A stretch of DNA of 6,948 nt from contig CAJXGP010000106.1 in the NCBI GenBank assembly GCA_913053915.1, positions 1 through 6,948 of the forward strand. The letters run 5' to 3'. The notes under the pieces were generated by a model. That model saw only the letters and a list, made by a program, of their open reading frames with translations. It did not search any database and had not been told where the DNA came from. Both the position numbers and the translations under genes were made by a program. This document shows, piece after piece, positions 6,360 through 6,948 of the stretch. This DNA is from an uncultured Ignavibacteriales bacterium (GTDB taxonomy: Bacteria; Bacteroidota; Ignavibacteria; Ignavibacteriales; Ignavibacteriaceae). The stretch's first letter is position 1, and each line of letters begins with the position of its first letter.

Positions 6360-6948
6360 ATGAAAATACAAAGTAAGAAATTAGATTTTAGTAATCAAGA
6401 TTTTTACATAGGAATCGACGTCCATAAAAGAAGTTGGACAGTAACAATAAGAAGCAACGATATGGCACTTAAAACATTTAACATGAATCCATCAGCTCTT
6501 GAGTTATCGAAATTTATGAAAAAGCGTTATCCTTTAGGGAAATATTAAAGCGTATATGAAGCTGGGTTTAGTGGTTATGGAGTTCATCGAGAATTAGAGA
6601 GCTATGGATTTAAGAATATTATAGTAAGTGCATCATCAATACCAACAACTGCGAAAGAAAAAATAACGAAGACAGACGCAGTTGATTCACGGAAATTAGC
6701 ACGAGAGTTATCGAATAGAACAATAGACGGGATTTATATACCAAGTTTATTAGAACAAGAGATACGTTCATTAAGTAGGCTAAGGTATCAGCAAGTAAAA
6801 AAAAGGACACGGATAAAAAATCAGATAAAGAGTTACTTAAATTTTTATGGGCATCAATTATCGGAAAAATGGCGAAGTGGAATAGAGGCAGTCATATCCA
6901 ACTACAAAAGAGGCTTTGGTATGTTTGTATGTAACTGGAAAGGCAAGG
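6360..6948 (+). pseudogene. IS110-family DEDD transposase, interrupted by in-frame stop, 3' end outside window
   Basis: ATG 6360 follows AAGGA. The N-terminus contains FYIGIDVHKRSW with the first acidic residue D20 of the RuvC-like DEDD domain. TAA at 6546-6548 (codon 63) interrupts the frame, which then continues in the same phase to the window end with all the expected motifs: SVYEAGFSGYG (E67), SSIPTTAKEKITKTDAVDSRKLAREL (D106, D109), GIYIPS, EIRSLSRLR and RTRIKNQIKSYL. Relatives commonly read Y-K-S-V-Y-E-A-G-F at the break, so a single A-to-T change of a Lys AAA codon explains it. No frameshift is needed. All four acidic positions survive, but the first is separated from the rest. Probably a degenerate copy or a sequencing error; programmed readthrough is less likely. 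The Tnp C-terminal serine domain lies beyond the window. Confidence 0.82.

Larger units (their letters stand above)
6303..6948 (+). mobile_element. IS110-family insertion sequence, left part (right end outside window)
   Basis: Identified by its transposase. IS110 elements generally lack ordinary terminal inverted repeats and target duplications, so the left boundary cannot be read from the sequence; 6303 is a placeholder at the first structured bases, and the real end may lie anywhere in 6144-6359. The family carries a guide (bridge/seek) RNA in a noncoding end, upstream of the gene in the IS110 group and downstream in the IS1111 group. I cannot tell the group here. Confidence 0.5.

Noticed and set aside
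6619..6810. Minus-strand frame opposite the transposase
   Set aside because: Antisense to conserved transposase motifs on the plus strand.

Overview
The window is strongly A/T-rich. Its protein families suggest a Bacteroidota/Ignavibacteria/Chlorobi-type bacterium: a 'TW..GVVPAPGDNV' secreted repeat protein, an ECF-like sigma factor with an H-x3-C-x2-C anti-sigma partner, a TPR-CHAT protein, and an IS110-type transposase. The lineage is inferred from family style and composition only; no rRNA or other marker is present.

Layout. Four genes lie on the minus strand, read from right to left. They are a 257-aa sigma-70-family factor (6143-5370), a 218-aa single-pass zinc-binding anti-sigma-like protein with an extracytoplasmic Ig/Fn3-like domain (5302-4646), a 931-aa membrane-anchored TPR-CHAT caspase-like protein overlapping it by 23 bases (4668-1873), and a secreted protein with long tandem repeats (1747 to beyond base 1, so its C-terminus is missing). 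The secreted gene is an open frame of 582 codons running off the left edge. To the right, on the plus strand, starts an IS110-family transposase (6360 to beyond 6948) interrupted by an in-frame TAA.

Main observation. The same 26-base element, GGTAA-N16-CGTAT, occurs twice in the correct orientation. One copy starts at the base after the sigma stop codon, upstream of anti-sigma/CHAT (5369-5344). The other is 17 bases after the CHAT stop codon, upstream of the secreted repeat protein (1855-1830). The copies agree at 19 of 26 positions, with identical outer boxes and identical spacing, and the layout is that of an ECF promoter (-35 box, 16-bp spacer, -10 box with CGT). No copy is visible upstream of the sigma gene.

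Working model (inference). The sigma factor drives its own anti-sigma/CHAT operon as negative feedback and, separately, a secreted repeat adhesin or surface protein. The anti-sigma and CHAT proteins both appear to place their large domains outside the cytoplasmic membrane, so they could act together as a sensor or protease arm. The window would then be a compact, self-contained sigma/anti-sigma/CHAT signalling unit with its output gene attached.
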